Part shown: positions 8,608-16,272 of the stretch, in pieces
How the letters are laid out: every line of letters begins with the position of its first letter
Numbering within the stretch: position 1 is the stretch's first letter
Origin: Alphaproteobacteria bacterium
Lineage (GTDB): Bacteria; Pseudomonadota; Alphaproteobacteria; Reyranellales; Reyranellaceae
DNA length: 64,000 nucleotides
Assembly (NCBI GenBank): GCA_019635875.1
Contig: JAHBYP010000001.1
Location: forward strand, 124,001-188,000
Reading direction: 5' to 3'
Translations under genes and position numbers: made by a program
Notes under the pieces: generated by a model
What the model was told of the DNA's origin: nothing
Database searches by the model: none
The model's input: only the letters and a program-made list of their open reading frames with translations

Positions 8608-9729
8608 TCATTGCACGATCCCGCAGCCGACGATGCGCTGACAATTGTCGGAGAGGATGCACAGTCGGCTGCTTTGCAGCTGGACGTCCTGGCCGCCGCC
8701 GCTGCCGATGAAAACGGCGCAGACGCCACCGACATTCAGCCCGTCACGCTGCCATTGCGGCTTCAGCACGCGGAATACCTCGTTGCCCTCGCGACCGAGC
8801 TGGAAGGGGCCGGGCATGGAGATGCTCTCCGGCTCGTTGGCACCCATCGACGCCACCGCCATCAGGCCGACGCCCCAGCCCTGCTGCTTGGAGACGGCGA
8901 CCATCACCCGCAAAGGCTGCTGGCCGGCCGGGGCCAGGAACTCGAAGACCCAGGCCTGGCCACTGTCCTGCCCCCGCAGTGCCGGCAGCTGACCGCTGTC
9001 GGGCGAAGCGATCGTCGGCAGGTTGCCGCCCTGATGTGGTGGCTGCCGGCCCTGCGGCGGCTGACCCTGTGGCGGACGCTGCTGGGGTGGCGGTCCGGCG
9101 TGGGGCGGCTGCTGTTGCGGCGGGCTTTGCGGCGGTGGTTCGTCCTGTCCGCCGCCGCCGCGGCCCAAATGGTAGGCACTGATCGCCACGATCACCCCGA
9201 TGACGCCGATTGCCCATTTGAGGCCGGTGCTGCTGCGCGCCAGCGGCGCTTGCGGCAAGGACGGATAGGGTTGCTGCGGCGGCGAGGCTGTGGCGGTCGG
9301 GGGCGCGGGCGCGCCCGGCCCGCCTACGGCGCTCGATACGCCGACCCATTCGGTCTGCCCGCTCGGCTGGGCCCGCGGCGTGGGCATCGCCGGCATGACC
9401 GGCGGCGGGGCGGGCGCCGGCGCGAACATGGCACCGAGCTGGGCGGCGACATGCACGCCGGCCATGGCGTCGTGCGGGCTGACACTCTCGGCGGCGGCGA
9501 CCTCCTGGGCGATGCGCTGCATGTCGCCGGCGGGATCGCGGCTGGCGCGCAGCCGGTCCATCGCCCCCAGAGCCAGCGCCGCGGCAGCCGCCTTGATCGC
9601 GCCGCGCATGTCGGGCGCCTGGTCCGACAGCATCGGCACGAGTCGGCGCGGATCGCTGAGCACCGCCTCGCCGAAGCGCTGCCGGGCGTCGGCGAACAGG
9701 GCCACGATCCGTTGAGGATCGGCGCTCAT
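8608..9729 (-). CDS. membrane-anchored protein: helical N-domain, Pro-rich linkers, TM, unknown extracytoplasmic domain
   Basis: The 373-residue protein has the same plan as its downstream neighbour. Residues 1-105 are the shared helical domain (RFGEAVLSDPRRLVPMLSD..P..RGAI). An EWVGVSSAV motif sits near residue 130, then comes a Pro-rich linker, one membrane helix at about 168-187 (LKWAIGVIGVIVAISAYHLG) and a Pro/Gln-rich stalk. The last ~120 residues are an unrecognised globular domain with several cysteines near its end. By the positive-inside rule the N-domain is cytoplasmic and the C-domain periplasmic. It follows the VWA gene by 22 bp. The likely role is as membrane partner or target of the kinase module (inference). 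Confidence 0.75.
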   Translation of the reverse strand: MSADPQRIVALFADARQRFGEAVLSDPRRLVPMLSDQAPDMRGAIKAAAAALALGAMDRLRASRDPAGDMQRIAQEVAAAESVSPHDAMAGVHVAAQLGAMFAPAPAPPPVMPAMPTPRAQPSGQTEWVGVSSAVGGPGAPAPPTATASPPQQPYPSLPQAPLARSSTGLKWAIGVIGVIVAISAYHLGRGGGGQDEPPPQSPPQQQPPHAGPPPQQRPPQGQPPQGRQPPHQGGNLPTIASPDSGQLPALRGQDSGQAWVFEFLAPAGQQPLRVMVAVSKQQGWGVGLMAVASMGANEPESISMPGPFQLGREGNEVFRVLKPQWQRDGLNVGGVCAVFIGSGGGQDVQLQSSRLCILSDNCQRIVGCGIVQ

Positions 9730-9751
9730 GGCGATGTTTCCGGCGCGGCGC

Positions 9752-10447
9752 TCACCAGACGACGTCGCTTGCGGTCTTCTTCTGGCGCTCCGCGTCGCGC
9801 GCCAGCACGGTCACCGGATCGGGCGCGTTGGTCGACTGCGAGACCGACTTCACCGGCACCGTGGTCGCCCACTTGATGCGGTTGACCAGGTCCTGCGCGT
9901 TGTTGGCGCGCAGCGGCTTGAAATCGGGATGGGCGATGAAGCGCTCGAGGATCTCGATGTCGGCGTCGCCGCCGATGGCCACCGCAACGCGCAGCGCGCG
10001 CTGGCCGTAGGGCGCAGCCAGCAGCCGCTTCATGCCGACGTCGAACTCGTCGGAGGGCTGGCCGTCGGACACCAGCACAATCACCGGCGGCAGCTGCCGT
10101 CCGGGCATGTGATCGGGATCGAGGATGTCGGCGATGGCGCACAGCGCCTCGCCCATATGCGTCTCGCCGCCGGCCGCGAGGTCGGTCCATTCGAGCTCGT
10201 CGACCAGGGTCGGGTCGGGCACGTGCCACTGCGCACCCGAGGCGAAGCGCAGCACGCGCACCATCAGGTCGGTCTCGGGATTGTCGGCGGCGGCGGCGCG
10301 CATCTCGGGGATGGCGGCGCGCATCGCGTAGTTCAGCGAGGCGATCTTGTCGCCGGTCATCGAGCCCGAGCAGTCCAGCGCCAGGATCACCTGGAGCTGG
10401 CGGCGGACCAGCGCGGTCTGCCCGAGATTGGGGAGGTCGATCGCCAT
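9752..10447 (-). CDS. VWA domain protein, TerY-like
   Basis: A 231-residue protein made almost wholly of a von Willebrand A domain with a complete metal-ion-dependent adhesion site: DCSGSM near residue 25, GGETHMGEAL for the threonine, and VSDGQPSD for the distal Asp. It has no signal peptide, so it is cytoplasmic, like TerY. In published analyses of tellurite-resistance-type systems, TerY-like VWA proteins are encoded with a PP2C phosphatase and a zinc-ribbon kinase; here both lie in the same operon. Its start codon overlaps the stop of the preceding FHA-like frame (TGATG), indicating coupled translation. Confidence 0.85.
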   Translation of the reverse strand: MAIDLPNLGQTALVRRQLQVILALDCSGSMTGDKIASLNYAMRAAIPEMRAAAADNPETDLMVRVLRFASGAQWHVPDPTLVDELEWTDLAAGGETHMGEALCAIADILDPDHMPGRQLPPVIVLVSDGQPSDEFDVGMKRLLAAPYGQRALRVAVAIGGDADIEILERFIAHPDFKPLRANNAQDLVNRIKWATTVPVKSVSQSTNAPDPVTVLARDAERQKKTASDVVW

Positions 10448-10932
10448 CAGCCCGTCACCGTGCCAAGGATGCCGCCGCCGAAGTCGATCGCCGTGCCGGG
10501 CACAAGGCGCACGTTCTTGTTGGGCTCGACCGGCTGCACCGAGTTGTCGCGCATGCGCACATACCAGGTGCCGGCGCCGAGATTCTTCAGGCCGATCACC
10601 CCGGGATTGCGCGGATGCACCGTGACCTCGCCGACCACGCCATTGCCGTGTCCGGCCAGCGAGGGGACCAGCGACAGGTCCAGCCGCGCGCCCGGCGTCA
10701 GCGGCATGTTCACGCCGGCGACATTGAGCGCCAGGGGAACGTTGGCGACGGTCTGCGCCACCGGCTGCGGTGCCATGGGCTGCGGTGGCGCCATGGGCTG
10801 CGGCATCGGCGCGGCTGGGGGCGGCGCACCGGCGGGGCTGAGCGGGCCGCTGGCCAGCGCCGCCCGGCGCCGCGGCGGGCGGTGGCGAGGAGGCGGCGCG
10901 GCGGCCATCGGCGGCAGTGAACTAACGGACCC
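10447..10932 (-). CDS. FHA-like C-terminal domain, probably the frameshifted end of the PrsW-like gene
   Basis: This frame has no convincing start of its own. It begins as a Pro/Ala-rich linker (MAAAPPP, PMPQPMAPPQPM) in the -1 frame relative to the protease gene, then encodes a beta-rich domain of about 90 residues. That domain aligns with the kinase C-terminus: HPRNPGVIGLKNL here against HPTNKGVWGLRNL, W.V...D.S, V.P...VR, and IDFG against VDFG. It is probably the C-terminal domain of the same protein as the PrsW-like part, separated by one missing base, or reached by -1 frameshifting. The stop overlaps the VWA start codon. Confidence 0.65.
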   Translation of the reverse strand, partial: GSVSSLPPMAAAPPPRHRPPRRRAALASGPLSPAGAPPPAAPMPQPMAPPQPMAPQPVAQTVANVPLALNVAGVNMPLTPGARLDLSLVPSLAGHGNGVVGEVTVHPRNPGVIGLKNLGAGTWYVRMRDNSVQPVEPNKNVRLVPGTAIDFGGGILGTVTG

Positions 10933-12068
10933 GCGGGCGCCCAGGCCGGCGCTGCCGGCGGCGGCGGCGCGCCCATCGGCGGCGGCACGTAGGACGGACG
11001 CGGCGGCATCGGGCCGGCGCCCGGGGCGCCGACGACGATCGAGCCGCCGCCATCGGTGCCGCCGCGGCCGAAGATGCTGGTCTCGATCTCGCGCGCTTTC
11101 AGCAGGCAAGCGATCATCGCGATCACCGTGAGGATCGCGATCACGTACTGCAGCATCGGATGGACATGGGCGATCGAATTCCACAGCGCGTGCAGCACCG
11201 AGGCGGTCACCCAGCCAATGGCGAGCAGCTTGATCGCGCCTTTGGGCCGGATCACGGCCAAGCCGATGAAGTAGGCGAAGACGATGGCGTAGCCGATATG
11301 ACCGGCCAGCGCGTTGAAGACGCGCGGCAGCAGCAGCATCAGGCCGACGCCGAAGGCGCCCAGCACTTCCTTGCCGCCGCTGCCCCTGAGCACCTCATTG
11401 ACGATGTTGGGCACGTACTGGCCCCAGGTCTCGATGAACACGAAGGCGGCGCCCGAGCCCAGCGCCATCAGGATGGCGTCGAGCGGCCCGCGCACGCGCA
11501 AGAGGTCGTAAAGCGTGGGCGACAGCGTCTGGCGCAGCTTGATGCCCCAGATGGTCAGCGCTGCGCCGATCAGGATCGGCACGCCCTTCATCAGTTCTTC
11601 CATCAGGCCGGCGGCGAAGAACATGCCGACGAAGACGGTGGGGAAGTCCTTGGCGCCGAGCATGCCCGGGCCGCCGGGCAGGATAGTACGGAAGAAGAAG
11701 AAGAACGGTGCGCCCAGCGGCGTCATCAGGATCAGCGCCAGCACGAAGACCGGGAAGGCTAGGTACCAGATGCGCCGGTCGCTGCGCGAATAGACCATCA
11801 TCGCGACCACGGTCATCAGCAGGATGTAGAACGTCACCACCATGCTGAGCTGGCCGAAGGCGGCGCGCGCCTGCGGCAGCGACTGGGAATTGAGCAGCTC
11901 TCGCATCAGGCCGAACAGCGCGACCGTAACGACGGCCGTCACCATGCCGAAGATGAAGAGCGGGCTCTTCCACAGCTTGATCTTGCTCGACCGGATCGGG
12001 ACGATCTCCGAGAACGAGGCCTCGTCGTGGTCCCGCGGCACCGGCGGCATCATGTTGTTGCCGGTCAT
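10710..12068 (-). CDS. PrsW-like intramembrane protease (apparent frameshift near 3' end)
   Basis: The start at 12068 has GGGAG upstream. After about 40 cytoplasmic residues come eight or so membrane helices. PrsW family motifs are present: EELMKG (the EExxK motif), FVFIETWG (FxxxE), and RVFNALAGHIGYA with HALWNS for the histidine motifs. PrsW-type glutamic proteases cut membrane proteins such as anti-sigma factors. After GRGGTDGGGS the chain becomes a Pro-rich linker up to WAPAGP and then turns into an Arg-rich tail that looks out of frame. The -1 frame carries on the Pro-rich linker and an FHA-like domain. The intact protein would be about 540 residues. Confidence 0.75.
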   Translation of the reverse strand: MTGNNMMPPVPRDHDEASFSEIVPIRSSKIKLWKSPLFIFGMVTAVVTVALFGLMRELLNSQSLPQARAAFGQLSMVVTFYILLMTVVAMMVYSRSDRRIWYLAFPVFVLALILMTPLGAPFFFFFRTILPGGPGMLGAKDFPTVFVGMFFAAGLMEELMKGVPILIGAALTIWGIKLRQTLSPTLYDLLRVRGPLDAILMALGSGAAFVFIETWGQYVPNIVNEVLRGSGGKEVLGAFGVGLMLLLPRVFNALAGHIGYAIVFAYFIGLAVIRPKGAIKLLAIGWVTASVLHALWNSIAHVHPMLQYVIAILTVIAMIACLLKAREIETSIFGRGGTDGGGSIVVGAPGAGPMPPRPSYVPPPMGAPPPPAAPAWAPAGPLVHCRRWPPRRLLATARRGAGRRWPAARSAPPVRRPQPRRCRSPWRHRSPWHRSRWRRPSPTFPWRSMSPA

Positions 12069-12117
12069 CGGCTGCTCCCGTTTCGACGGCAATGATGGAC
12101 GATCATCGTCGTGATGG

Positions 12118-12966
12118 CTACCAGTCGCTGTCGTCGTCAGTCGCCGACCCGCCGCCGGCGGTCCGATTGGCAAGGCACAGCGTGACATCGTCGCCGCTGC
12201 CGCGGCGCGAGACCTCGGCCAGCCAGTCGTCGAGCCTGCCGATGACCTCGGGCAGCCCGACCTTCCGGACGGTGTCGCGATACTGCCGGCCGATGGCCAG
12301 GAAGGCCTTCTCGTCGGCGAACGACTTGGCCACGCCGTCTGTCGACAGCATGACGAAATCCGGCCAGTTCGGCGCCCCGTCGGCGGCCATGGCCCGGACG
12401 CGAAATCGCTGCGCGGCGTCCTGGGCGCAGAGTGAATAGGTCTGCTCGCCGATCAGCCCCTGGTCGACCGGCAGGGGTCGTTCGATGCGGCCGTCGGGAT
12501 AGCCGAACAGCACGTCGCTGTCGCCGATCTGCAGCACCAGGAGCCGGGAGGGCGCCATCGCCACCGCGGCCAGGGTGCAGCCATAGGGCGTCAGCACGTC
12601 GTGGCCGGCCTCGACCCAGCCGCTATCCTGGGCACGGGCCTGGTGGTCGGCGGCCACCGCCTCGCGCCAGCGGCCGAGGATCTCCTCGACCACGCCCTCG
12701 CTGCTGCCGCCGCCGACGAAGCGGCGCAGCGCCTCGATGGCGCAGTTCACCGCGATCCGCGAGCCGATGTCGGAGCGGTCGTAGGCCGGCGCGCCGTGGC
12801 CGTCGGCTACGGCGGCGATGAAGGCCTCGGCATCCAGCGTCGGCTGGCCGCCGCTGCCCGCCGGCGCCCAGGCGAGCGCGTCCTGGTTGGGCATGTCGCG
12901 GCGCGCATGCGAGGCGCCGCGCACCGTCGAGCCGCCGGCCGCCCATACCCCGTTGGCCAGGCTCAT
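12118..12966 (-). CDS. PP2C-family protein phosphatase
   Basis: The 282-residue protein carries the metal-binding aspartates of PP2C phosphatases: RDMPNQDA at the N-terminus, VADGHGAP near residue 50, IGDSDVLF, LSTDGVAKS and, close to the end, GSGDDVTLCL. It has no membrane segment. It should remove phosphate from Ser/Thr residues placed by the adjacent kinase. The ATG overlaps the kinase stop codon (ATGA), so the two are translationally coupled and made in fixed proportion. The PrsW-like gene follows after 49 bp. This kinase-PP2C-VWA set matches the TerY-associated phosphorylation triad described for Ter systems. Confidence 0.88.
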   Translation of the reverse strand: MSLANGVWAAGGSTVRGASHARRDMPNQDALAWAPAGSGGQPTLDAEAFIAAVADGHGAPAYDRSDIGSRIAVNCAIEALRRFVGGGSSEGVVEEILGRWREAVAADHQARAQDSGWVEAGHDVLTPYGCTLAAVAMAPSRLLVLQIGDSDVLFGYPDGRIERPLPVDQGLIGEQTYSLCAQDAAQRFRVRAMAADGAPNWPDFVMLSTDGVAKSFADEKAFLAIGRQYRDTVRKVGLPEVIGRLDDWLAEVSRRGSGDDVTLCLANRTAGGGSATDDDSDW

Positions 12967-14339
12967 TGCGTGCGCTCCCGCGCCACCACACTGGTGTCGC
13001 CGGTGACGAAACGGCCGGTGCGGCGGCCGAAATCGACCGTCGTTTCGTCCATGATTCGCACCGCGCGGCCGGGATCGACCGTGACCGCCGATCCGTCGCC
13101 CAGGGTGACCTTCCAGGCATTGCGCATCAGGTTGCGCAGGCCCCACACGCCCTTGTTGGTGGGGTGCTCCTCGACCACGCCGGCCATGGTGGCAAAATCG
13201 ACCGGGCGGTCGGGATCGATGTGGTGGATGGCGACGCCGACCCCGGGCGCCAGCGTGATGGTGTCGCGGCCGATCAGCAGCACCGGCGGCAGCGCCATCG
13301 GCCGGCCGCAGGCGACGCAGACGGTGGGCATCAGGGTCTGGCCCTTGACGCCCTGGCGCGGTGCCTGGTCGTAGCCACAATGCTGGCAGGTGACGCAGCC
13401 ATCGACCATGCGGGCGAAATTGGTCCGCCACTCCGGCTCCAGCACGCGCTCGCCGGGTTGCCGAAGGCCGACGGTGAACGAGCGGGTGAACAGCGAGCGG
13501 ATCGCCGGCGTGAGCGAGTTCCAGCGCGCGACGATGGCGTCGTGCACGCCCGGCACCGGCCCGTTCGACTGGTCCTGCGGATCGAAGATGAACACCGGGT
13601 TGCGGCCGTACAGGCTGGTCTCGGCGCTTGAGTCCATGATCTGGACCTCGTTCTCGCGCCGCCCGTCGAGCGGGTGCCAACTATGGATGATGTAGAAGAA
13701 CAGCACCGCCATGGAGAACAGGTCGGTCTTGGTGCTGGGCAGGGTCTCGCGTCGCACGACCTCCGGCGCCATGAACTTGCGCGTGCCAAACACGGCAGCG
13801 TCCATGCCGTCGATGTCGACGTTGTCGTTGTCGCAGATCAGGATGTCGCCGGTATTGGTGTGAAAGAAGATGTTGCCGAAATTGATGTCCTGGTAGCAAA
13901 AGCCGCGCGCGTGCAGCTCGAGGAAGTTCTGGGCGATGCGCAGGCAGACCATGACGCGCTTCGAGAGCGGCAGGTCGATGCGCTTGGGCGGCCGTGCGAT
14001 CAGGTCGCGCATGCCGTTGTAGTCGCCGTCGCGCAGCGGCATGACGTAGCCAAAGCTGTTGGAGCCGGCGATCTCGACCAGGTCGATGGGCCACAGGAAG
14101 CGGTCGGTCGGCGGGCCGATGCCGATGGCGCGCGACAGCCGCGCCCGCAGGGTGCGGTCGATCGAGGCGATATCGTCGTGGTACCACTTCAGAGCAAAGC
14201 GCGTGCCCTCAATGGCGACGGCATAGACCGCGCCCTGGCCGCCAGCCCCCAGGAGGTTCTCGACATGCCCCCGGCGCCGTCCATGGACGGTCACCAGCGG
14301 CGTACCGCGTGGCAATTCGTCGTTTGTGGTCCCGCTCAT
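12963..14339 (-). CDS. Ser/Thr protein kinase with zinc ribbon and FHA-like C-terminal domain
   Basis: The 458-residue protein starts with a kinase domain: Gly-rich loop GAGGQGAVY at 31-39, Lys51 in FALKWY, catalytic Asp151 in CYQDINFGN (normally HRD..N), a DND at 170-172 in place of DFG, and APE at 191-193. A four-cysteine zinc ribbon follows (CxxC..C near 315-321, CVAC at 341-344). The last ~105 residues are beta-rich and share HPTNKGVWGLRNL and VDFG with the frame after the PrsW-like gene. The ATG at 14339 precedes the kinase fold; the longer open frame adds low-complexity sequence. It heads the operon and diverges from a cyclase-FHA gene. Confidence 0.85.
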   Translation of the reverse strand: MSGTTNDELPRGTPLVTVHGRRRGHVENLLGAGGQGAVYAVAIEGTRFALKWYHDDIASIDRTLRARLSRAIGIGPPTDRFLWPIDLVEIAGSNSFGYVMPLRDGDYNGMRDLIARPPKRIDLPLSKRVMVCLRIAQNFLELHARGFCYQDINFGNIFFHTNTGDILICDNDNVDIDGMDAAVFGTRKFMAPEVVRRETLPSTKTDLFSMAVLFFYIIHSWHPLDGRRENEVQIMDSSAETSLYGRNPVFIFDPQDQSNGPVPGVHDAIVARWNSLTPAIRSLFTRSFTVGLRQPGERVLEPEWRTNFARMVDGCVTCQHCGYDQAPRQGVKGQTLMPTVCVACGRPMALPPVLLIGRDTITLAPGVGVAIHHIDPDRPVDFATMAGVVEEHPTNKGVWGLRNLMRNAWKVTLGDGSAVTVDPGRAVRIMDETTVDFGRRTGRFVTGDTSVVARERTQ

Positions 14340-14503
14340 CCGATCGTGTCCCGGCCCGCTCTCCGGCGGGGACGGCGCCTGCCGCCACCCGACCGAGCCG
14401 GGACGCCGCCAAGAGTACATGCCGCGTCTCCGGTTTTCTAGCGTTGGGAATCGGCGAGTGGTAAGACAATTGCCTGCCATTTTCCGCACCGGACGCCACG
14501 CCG
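14340..14503. promoter_or_regulatory. divergent intergenic region: kinase operon / cyclase-FHA
   Basis: This 164 bp must hold the promoter of the seven-frame leftward operon and that of the rightward cyclase gene. I could not assign convincing -35/-10 boxes. Confidence 0.4.
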
Positions 14504-15400
14504 TTGATCCGCCGTCTGTCCACTCTGCTGCACGGCGACCTCGTCGGCTTCAGCCGGATGATGGAGGCGGCCGAAACCACGACCGTCGCAGCCGTGAAAT
14601 GGGCCCAGACCCAGGTCTGGGAACCGGCCATCGAGCGTGGCAGCGGCCGGCTGGTCAACACCGCCGGCGACGCCTTTCTGGTCGAGTTCGACACCACCCC
14701 GCAGGCGATCCGCTGCGCCATGGAGATCCAGGCGGACCTCGCCTGGCGCCAGCGCGAGGTGCCGGCCGAGCGGCGCCTGACGTTCCGCATCGGCATCAAC
14801 CGCGGCGAGGTGCGGGTCGACGGCACCAACATCTTCGGCACCGCCGTCAATGTCGCCGCGCGCCTGCAGTCGCTGGCCTCGCCGGGCACCATCTTCGTGT
14901 CGGCGGTGGTGCGCCAGGAGATGGGCGAGCCGCTGGGCTTCACCTTCACCGACCGTGGCGAGCTGTCGCTGAAGAACATCGCTCGCCCGGTGCGGGTCTA
15001 CGAGATCGTCGTCGACGCCGCCGGCCACGTGCGCACTCAGATCGTGCGCGAGCGCTGGCGCGTGGTCGGGCGGCGGCGCAATGGCGGGCCGATCGACGTG
15101 ACCCTGGACGCCGCCGCCCTGGCCACGGCCGAGGGCATCATCGTCGGCCGTGTGCCCGAGCAGTGCCACCTGACGATCGACGACATCAGCGTGTCGCGTC
15201 GCCATTTCCGCCTGCGCCAGCTCTCGGGCGAGACGCTGTCGGTCGAGGACCTCGGTTCGACCAACGGCACCATCATCGCCGGTCGCCGCCTGACGCCCGG
15301 TCAGCCGGTGCCGATCACCGCCGGCACGAGCGTGACGTTCGGCGATGTCACAGTGAACATTGCGCGCGTGCCGGCGGGCGGCGAGTCGACGCGGTGGTGA
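14504..15400 (+). CDS. class III nucleotide cyclase with C-terminal FHA domain
   Basis: Residues about 8-170 form a class III cyclase domain. The metal-binding aspartates are in HGDLVGFSRMM and NTAGDAFLVEF, and the transition-state residues in IFGTAVNVAARL. Residues about 205-290 form a forkhead-associated domain with IIVGR, SVSRRHF and DLGSTNGT, the canonical phosphothreonine-binding loops. It has no membrane segment. It should make cAMP (or cGMP) under control of a phosphoprotein bound by the FHA domain. The divergent kinase gene makes the neighbouring kinase system the obvious input (inference). The start is a TTG at 14504; no in-frame ATG precedes the cyclase fold. Confidence 0.8.
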   Translation: MIRRLSTLLHGDLVGFSRMMEAAETTTVAAVKWAQTQVWEPAIERGSGRLVNTAGDAFLVEFDTTPQAIRCAMEIQADLAWRQREVPAERRLTFRIGINRGEVRVDGTNIFGTAVNVAARLQSLASPGTIFVSAVVRQEMGEPLGFTFTDRGELSLKNIARPVRVYEIVVDAAGHVRTQIVRERWRVVGRRRNGGPIDVTLDAAALATAEGIIVGRVPEQCHLTIDDISVSRRHFRLRQLSGETLSVEDLGSTNGTIIAGRRLTPGQPVPITAGTSVTFGDVTVNIARVPAGGESTRW

Positions 15401-15420
15401 TCCTCGCTTAGCCTCGCGCC

Positions 15421-16272
15421 ATGCCGAAGTCGTTCGAGATCCGCGTCATGGCCGCGACCGATCTGGCGCGTGCCCTCGACTGGGCCGCCGCCGAGGGCTG
15501 GAATCCCGGCCTCGACGACGCGCGCGCCTTCCAGATCGCCGATCCGCAGGGCTTCCTCGTCGGCATCCTCGATGGCGAGCCGGCGGGCTGCGTGTCGGTC
15601 GTGCGCTATGGCGGTGACTTCGGCTTCCTCGGCTTCTACATCACGACGCCGCAGGCGCGCGGCAAAGGCCACGGCATCCGGATCTGGAATGCCGGCATGG
15701 CGCATCTCGCCGGCCGCAACATCGGACTCGACGGCGTGCCGGCGCAGCAGGACAACTACCACAAGTCAGGCTTCCGGCTGGCCTGGCGCAATATCCGCTA
15801 TCAGGGCGTGGCCGCGGCGCGCGGCCTGCCGCCGCCGGGCGTGACCTTCGCCGACGCCAGGGCGCTGCCCTTCACGCGGCTCGCCGCATACGACCGACGT
15901 TTCTTCCCGGCGCCGCGCGACGGCTTTCTTGCCTACTGGATCGCCGCGCCGGGCCATGTCGCGCTGGCGGCGATCCGCGACGGTACGATGCATGGTCTGG
16001 GCGTGATCCGACCCTGCCGCGAAGGCTTCAAGATCGGCCCGCTCTATGCCACCGATGCCGCCATTGCCGCCGCGCTGGTCGGCGCCCTGTGCGAGCGCGC
16101 CGGCCCGGGCGTCGTGGCGCTCGACGTGCCGGAGACCAACGCCCGGGCGGTGCATCTGGCGGAGTCGCTGGGCATGGTGCCGTCTTTCGAGACGGCGCGC
16201 ATGTACACCGGCGCCGATCCCGACATCGACGCCGCCGGCCTGTTCGGCGTCACCACCTTCGAGCTCGGCTGA
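15421..16272 (+). CDS. GNAT-family N-acetyltransferase, two-domain
   Basis: The first ~130 residues are a GNAT fold: an IRVMAATDLARAL start and the acetyl-CoA loop Q-A-R-G-K-G-H-G in TTPQARGKGHGIRIW. The second half (about 140-283) resembles the extra C-terminal GNAT-like domain of YitH-type acetyltransferases, ending in a PETNARAVHLAESLGM segment. The acceptor is unknown. It is the first gene of a tight three-gene operon: its stop overlaps the start of the racemase-like gene, which in turn overlaps an SDR gene, so the three probably act on one small amine or amino-acid-like compound. Confidence 0.8.
   Translation: MPKSFEIRVMAATDLARALDWAAAEGWNPGLDDARAFQIADPQGFLVGILDGEPAGCVSVVRYGGDFGFLGFYITTPQARGKGHGIRIWNAGMAHLAGRNIGLDGVPAQQDNYHKSGFRLAWRNIRYQGVAAARGLPPPGVTFADARALPFTRLAAYDRRFFPAPRDGFLAYWIAAPGHVALAAIRDGTMHGLGVIRPCREGFKIGPLYATDAAIAAALVGALCERAGPGVVALDVPETNARAVHLAESLGMVPSFETARMYTGADPDIDAAGLFGVTTFELG

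Noticed and set aside
9752..14339. A complete tellurite-resistance (Ter) operon
   Set aside because: Only the kinase, PP2C and VWA parts are present; there is no TerB, TerC or TerD homologue in the window.
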